Source: Oscillospiraceae bacterium
GTDB taxonomy: Bacteria > Bacillota_A > Clostridia > Oscillospirales > Oscillospiraceae
Direction: 5' to 3'
Assembly (NCBI GenBank): GCA_902789835.1
Contig: CADAPN010000119.1
Coordinates: forward strand, 1-9,151
DNA length: 9,151 nucleotides
Shown: piece by piece, positions 5,921 through 9,151 of the stretch
How positions within the stretch are numbered: position 1 is the first letter of the stretch
Layout of the letters: each line of letters opens with the position of its first letter
Position numbers and translations under genes: made by a program
Notes under the pieces: generated by a model
The model's database searches: none
What the model was told of the DNA's origin: nothing
Seen by the model: the letters and a program-made list of their open reading frames with translations, nothing else

Positions 5921-6020
5921 CTTTTTCCGTGACAGAGTCACAGATTATTAACAACTTTTTCTGCCCGGCAAATCGCGGTAAACTGCGGCAGAATACGGCT
6001 TTTCAGGAGGCTGATCGCAT

Positions 6021-6628
6021 TTGACAAAGATACTTTTTGTGTGCCACGGCAATATGAAGAGATCGGCAACCCCATCTACCCGCCGATGCGTGTTCTTCTG
6101 GAAGCCCGCGGTCTGGACTGCTCCCGTCACCGGGCAAGGCGTGTGCGGCGCAGTGATTATGACGCCTATGACCTTATCATCGGCATGGATGAAGAGAACC
6201 GCTGGGACCTCAGCAGGCTGTTCCACGGCGATCCGGACGGAAAACTGCATAATCTGAACGAATATGCCGGACTCGGGGATCAGGACATCGCGGACCCCTG
6301 GTACACGCGTGATTTTTCCGGTTGTCTCGAGGAGATGGAGCGCGCCTGTTACGGGCTCTTTGAAGCGCTGACCGATGTGGTGTTTCTGGATTTCCGTCAT
6401 TCGGCGGATATTCCCGCCCTCTATGAGGAGCTTCGGTCAAAAATGGCCTGGGAGCCCTGGTACGGCGAAAATCTGGATGCCCTTCATGACATCCTGACAG
6501 GACTGCCCCATCGCGGAAGTCATTTTGTTCTGATGCTCCCGGAGGAGGATGCCCCGGTTGAGGTCCGGCTCTATGCGGAGCGGATCCGCCGTGTTTTTCA
6601 GGACAGTGAAGAGGAGAACGCCGAATGA
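6021..6628 (+). pseudogene. Broken low-molecular-weight protein tyrosine phosphatase gene running into a barstar-like domain
   Basis: Translation would begin at TTG 6021, after AGGAGG 10 bases upstream, giving MTKILFVCHGN, the phosphatase first strand and start of its Cys-x5-Arg loop. After codon 11 this frame loses all resemblance and stops at 6255-6257. The rest of the phosphatase continues in the next frame from about 6056 (EEIGNPIYPP, YDLIIGMDEEN, and the general-acid loop ADPWYTRDF). Compared with the family, roughly 35 residues are missing at the join, including the usual CRSPMAE and the following helix and strand. A deletion that also shifts the frame explains this. The second frame runs on without a stop into a barstar-like domain (about 6374-6628: VVFLDFRH, WEPWYGENLDALHDILTGLP), the fold that inhibits barnase-type ribonucleases. 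No RNase gene is in the window. The last bases overlap the next gene's ATG (ATGA). Confidence 0.8.
6374..6628 (+). other. Barstar-like domain (ribonuclease inhibitor fold)
   Basis: About 84 codons encode the barstar pattern: a first strand VVFLDFRHSADIPALYEELRSKM, the diagnostic WYGENLDALHDILTGLP helix, and a last strand and helix (SHFVLMLPEED, VRLYAERIRRVF). The domain is intact. It has no start codon with a convincing ribosome binding site of its own; the two GTG codons at 6377 and 6380 lack one. Unless translated by frameshifting or an unseen internal start, it may not be made. Confidence 0.75.
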
Positions 6629-7656
6629 ATCAGAAAAAGCATCCCATCGGGCGCTTTTTTGCCGTCCTCGGCATTACGCTGCTCTGTCTTCTGATCTCTC
6701 TGCTGGGGGTTATCTGGGTCCTGGAACGCGGTCCCTCCCCAACGGTCACCGGCATGTTTACCCGATCCGTCCGGGAAACCAGCGCCATCCGCTGGATCAG
6801 CAATATTTTTCTTACAGAGGAAGAGCTGAACGAATATAAAAGCGTCAGCACCGAAGATCTTGAAACCGAAAGCGTCAACACCTCTCTCATTCATATTGAG
6901 AAGGCGGCTGAAAAACGGGAATCCGGTTCCGATCAAACAGAATCCGTCAAGCTCATCGACATCGCTGAAGGCACCTGCAAAGGCAAGCTTCTGATCGTTT
7001 CGGATCCGAAGCAGGTCATTCTCGGGACATCGGACGAGTTTGTCAAGCAGCCGGGACTTCAGCTGACCGACATGGTGGCAAAATATGACGGTCTTGCCGG
7101 CATCAACGCCGGCGGCTTCAATGATGAAAACGGCACCGGCAGCGGCGGAATTCCCCAGGGAATTGTCATCGTCAACGGCAAAGTCATCTTCGGCAACGAC
7201 CTCACTCCATACCATCTGGTCGGGCTGGACCGGGACGGCATTCTGCATGTCGGCTCCATGAACGGACGCGAAGCGGTGGAAAACGGAATTCAATGGGCGG
7301 TCAGCTTTGTCACGCATGACGGTCTTGCCTCTTCCCTCATCATCAACGGAGAAATCCAGCACCAGAATCTCGGCGGCGGGGTCAATCCCCGTACGGCATT
7401 GGGCCAGCGGGACGACGGAGCGCTGCTTCTGCTGGTTCTGGACGGCCGCAGCATCAACACGCTGGGCGCGACAATGGAAGATGTGGTCAACATCATGCTG
7501 GAATACGGCGCCGTAAACGCGGGCAATCTGGACGGCGGCTCCTCGTCGGTCATGGTTTATGACGGTGAGATCGTCAATCACTGCGCCTCTGTCACCGGTC
7601 CCAGACGGATTCCCACCGGCTTTATCGTCCTGAAAGAAGGTGTGACCTATGGCTGA
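6625..7656 (+). CDS. Membrane-anchored phosphodiester glycosidase (NAGPA-domain) protein
   Basis: A 343-residue protein held by one N-terminal membrane segment (about 10-34, FFAVLGITLLCLLISLLGVIWVL) with the rest outside the cell. Residues about 35-110 form a variable stalk. The catalytic domain (about 115-337) is of the N-acetylglucosamine-1-phosphodiester alpha-N-acetylglucosaminidase type, with INAGGF (160-165), PQGIVIVNGKVI, NPRTALGQ (254-261), and NLDGGSSSVM (301-310). In bacteria such proteins are linked to trimming sugar phosphodiesters in the wall or exopolysaccharide; the substrate here is unknown. The ATG overlaps the preceding stop (ATGA), with GAAGAGGAG upstream, so translation is coupled to the broken phosphatase/barstar frame. 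It overlaps the next gene by 8 bp. Confidence 0.92.
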   Translation: MNQKKHPIGRFFAVLGITLLCLLISLLGVIWVLERGPSPTVTGMFTRSVRETSAIRWISNIFLTEEELNEYKSVSTEDLETESVNTSLIHIEKAAEKRESGSDQTESVKLIDIAEGTCKGKLLIVSDPKQVILGTSDEFVKQPGLQLTDMVAKYDGLAGINAGGFNDENGTGSGGIPQGIVIVNGKVIFGNDLTPYHLVGLDRDGILHVGSMNGREAVENGIQWAVSFVTHDGLASSLIINGEIQHQNLGGGVNPRTALGQRDDGALLLLVLDGRSINTLGATMEDVVNIMLEYGAVNAGNLDGGSSSVMVYDGEIVNHCASVTGPRRIPTGFIVLKEGVTYG

Positions 7657-9040
7657 GCACAACGGTTCGAAGAACCCTGCCTGGGGACGTTTTCTTATCG
7701 TTTGGGCGCTGGTCCTGCTGCTGCTTGGCGGGGCAGGCTGTTACCTGCTCTATCAGTATCTGGGCGTTTATGAGGTCACAAGACCCGATCCGGTGATGGA
7801 CGACTTCATTCAAAACACCGAGCTGGACAAGATCATCGACATGGCAAAGGAGAACATCCCCTTTCAGCTGACGGAGTTTGAAGATCCCCTTGAGCTGTAT
7901 AACTCCTATGTGGAGGCCATCGATCTAAGCCGTGCCCTCACCTACCGTGCGAACTCAGAGAAAAGCGAAGCGGAGCATCTTGTATACGATGTGCGGTCCG
8001 GGCCGAATCTGATCTGCGAAGTATTTTTGGAACCGGACGGCGACTCCCCCGGCTTCGGCCGGAACTACTGGTCGGTCTCCGGCGTACAGGCCGCCAAGAT
8101 CACGGATCTTCTCCCTTCGGTCACTGCCCGGGTGGAGACTGTATCCGGAACGGAACTTGCCCTTAACGGCGTCCCTCTCACCGCGGATCACCTGGCCGGT
8201 GAGCCGAAAGAGATCGATGACCTGGTACGCTACGAGGCCGAGATGGAGAATCCTCCGAAATTTCTCACTTATGAGGTCGCGCCTCTCTACGGAGAGATCA
8301 CGCTTACGGATGCCCGCGGAAACTCTGTCGCTCCGGACGGTGAAGTACAAGACGGTCTGGTGGTCTATCACACCTTTGAAGGAAAACAGGATCTTACGAT
8401 CACCGCGCCGGAAGACCTGCCGCTCTTTATTAACGGCGTCCAGGTCTCACCGGACGAGGCCTTCACCTCCACCCTCGGCGTCTTTCAGGGACTGGAGCTC
8501 TATACCGGCGATGCAAACTGCATGACAAACACCTATCGGATTGAAGGGCTCTACCTCACGCCGACGGTGACCGCCATCGACGCGGACGGTTCGGAAGTGA
8601 CCCCCGTCGCCACCGGTGAAACCCTGACCTTCTTCCATCGCGGCGAGCCGGAGACGGAAGCGCAAATGCGTTCCGTTGCCGAGAGCTTCTTTAACGCGTA
8701 TATGGACTACTCCGCGCATGCGTTTGAGTACACGCGCTATTCCAATCTGCTCAACCGCATCCTGCCCCAGAGCGACCTGTACGAGTATGTCTTCCGTTCC
8801 CAGGAGGCGATGTACTGGGCCTCCGGTACCCAGACGGAGTACAACGATCTGCGCTATGAAAACTTCCACATGGTAAGTCCGTACTGCTTTGTCTGTACCG
8901 TTATTTACAGCGCGGACATGACGGCGAAGAACTGGTATGAACAGTACAGCTACAAGCTGGAGAATGCCTACGAGCTCGCTTTTGTCAGCACCAACGGCCG
9001 CTGGCTTGCGGCCGGAATGAACGTCATTACCGGCGCCTGA
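7649..9040 (+). CDS. Membrane-anchored extracellular protein of unknown function, TcaA-like repeats and NTF2-like C-terminus
   Basis: A 463-residue protein with a single N-terminal membrane segment (about 14-37, RFLIVWALVLLLLGGAGCYLL) and a large outer part. I do not recognise a named family with certainty. Two similar pieces, ELALNGVPLTADHLAGEP (about 169-186) and LPLFINGVQVSPDEAFTS (about 257-274), resemble the small 'NGxxV' beta domains of TcaA/YvbJ-like surface proteins. The C-terminal portion (about 335-461: MRSVAESFFNAYMDYS, then long strands ending RWLAAGMNVITG) looks like an NTF2-type cone. The ATG lies inside the end of the glycosidase gene (8-bp overlap), after GAAAGAAGG, so the two are coupled and probably act together at the envelope. 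The stop is only 17 bp from the group II intron end; no terminator of its own is visible. Confidence 0.8.
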   Translation: MAEHNGSKNPAWGRFLIVWALVLLLLGGAGCYLLYQYLGVYEVTRPDPVMDDFIQNTELDKIIDMAKENIPFQLTEFEDPLELYNSYVEAIDLSRALTYRANSEKSEAEHLVYDVRSGPNLICEVFLEPDGDSPGFGRNYWSVSGVQAAKITDLLPSVTARVETVSGTELALNGVPLTADHLAGEPKEIDDLVRYEAEMENPPKFLTYEVAPLYGEITLTDARGNSVAPDGEVQDGLVVYHTFEGKQDLTITAPEDLPLFINGVQVSPDEAFTSTLGVFQGLELYTGDANCMTNTYRIEGLYLTPTVTAIDADGSEVTPVATGETLTFFHRGEPETEAQMRSVAESFFNAYMDYSAHAFEYTRYSNLLNRILPQSDLYEYVFRSQEAMYWASGTQTEYNDLRYENFHMVSPYCFVCTVIYSADMTAKNWYEQYSYKLENAYELAFVSTNGRWLAAGMNVITGA

Positions 9041-9057
9041 TATAGGACAGAGAACCA

Positions 9058-9151
9058 ATCGAGTAGGAGGGGCTGAGTAAGCCCCGACCTCTCACACCAC
9101 CGTGCGTACCGTTCGGTACACGGCGGTTCAACCGCATAAGTGCAGAGACTC
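9058..9151 (-). mobile_element. 3' end of a group II intron (domains V and VI), continuing past the right edge
   Basis: On the minus strand, domain V folds from 9127 down to 9096: stem ACCGCCGTG with CACGGTGGT (one G-U pair), a 2-base CG bulge on one side (9105-9106), upper stem TACC/GGTA and a GAAC loop. Domain VI follows with a 6-bp stem GGGGCT/AGCCCC (9085-9069) and a likely branch-point A (opposite T9064), six bases before the predicted intron end CTCGAT. The 3' splice point is therefore placed between 9058 and 9057. The reverse-transcriptase gene and 5' end would lie beyond the window to the right. The intron is antisense to the gene at 7649, inserted 17 bp after its stop. Confidence 0.85.

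Larger units (their letters stand above)
5805..6020. other. Non-coding stretch with short direct and inverted repeats
   Basis: No convincing gene was found here. It holds an inverted repeat (GGTAGTAA at 5843-5850 and TTACTACC at 5864-5871), near-copies of ACTACCATT at 5866-5874 and 5877-5885, an exact tandem CCGCATTTTG (5901-5910, 5911-5920), and a small hairpin GTGAC-AGA-GTCAC (5929-5941). No clear T-tailed terminator ends the MazG gene. No clear promoter for the gene at 6021 was recognised, though one is expected here. The minus strand is open across the repeats and could encode a protein tail, perhaps an old recombinase remnant, but this is speculative. Confidence 0.5.

Noticed and set aside
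6041..6061. GTG at 6041 as the true start of the phosphatase-barstar protein
   Set aside because: There is no ribosome binding site, and the other frame from TTG 6021 encodes the phosphatase N-terminus with an ideal AGGAGG upstream, so the frame break is real in this sequence.
5948..6400. 150-codon minus-strand frame across the phosphatase region
   Set aside because: No domain resemblance or good start; it is antisense to the phosphatase fragments.
6598..7662. 354-codon open frame on the minus strand
   Set aside because: It mirrors the glycosidase gene, whose motifs and coupled start are clear; the antisense product matches nothing known.
8447..9058. 203-codon minus-strand frame ending the window
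   Set aside because: It mirrors the C-terminal part of the 463-residue protein and shows no known fold.

Overview
The window looks like chromosomal accessory DNA from an anaerobic, probably gut-type member of the Bacillota (class Clostridia). This is inferred from strong AGGAGG-type ribosome binding sites, tightly packed operons, a Tn916-type integrase, Clostridia-style ferredoxin and cupin genes, and moderate GC that shifts between blocks. No rRNA, tRNA or CRISPR array was found, so the taxon cannot be fixed further.

Layout, left to right. (1) 2-937: the 3' part of a tyrosine recombinase of the integrative-element type, cut by the window's left edge and closed by a perfect palindromic terminator. 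(2) 997-4728: a self-contained redox/iron-sulfur locus. A Crp/Fnr-family regulator on the minus strand is divergent from a six-gene plus-strand operon. The operon encodes a ferredoxin-domain iron-sulfur protein, a DUF2249-like protein with a helical C-terminus, a DUF1858 protein, a double cupin, a small ferredoxin and a TIGR04076-like protein. A perfect 16-bp inverted repeat lies between the divergent promoters, about 41 bp from both predicted transcription starts. That is where a Crp/Fnr activator would bind to switch on both units. Two terminators in tandem end the operon; the second closely resembles the terminator after the integrase.

(3) 4972-5804: two small genes, a GNAT acetyltransferase and a MazG-like pyrophosphohydrolase, followed by about 215 bp of non-coding DNA rich in short direct and inverted repeats. 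(4) 6021-9040: a translationally coupled three-gene unit. It starts with a broken low-molecular-weight protein tyrosine phosphatase gene whose remaining frame runs without a stop into a barstar-like domain. Next come a membrane-anchored phosphodiester glycosidase (NAGPA) protein and a membrane-anchored protein of unknown function with repeated small domains and an NTF2-like end. (5) 9058-9151: the 3' end of a group II intron on the minus strand (domains V and VI), continuing past the right edge.

How the parts may work together: the regulator and the six-gene operon form one regulated module. By analogy with HcpR-type Crp/Fnr systems and the DUF1858/DUF2249 families, it probably concerns redox, nitrosative or iron-sulfur stress, but no gene for a known stress enzyme such as hybrid cluster protein is present. 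The last two large proteins are probably displayed outside the membrane and act at the cell envelope. Mobile-element pieces at both ends suggest the region has been reshaped by insertions.
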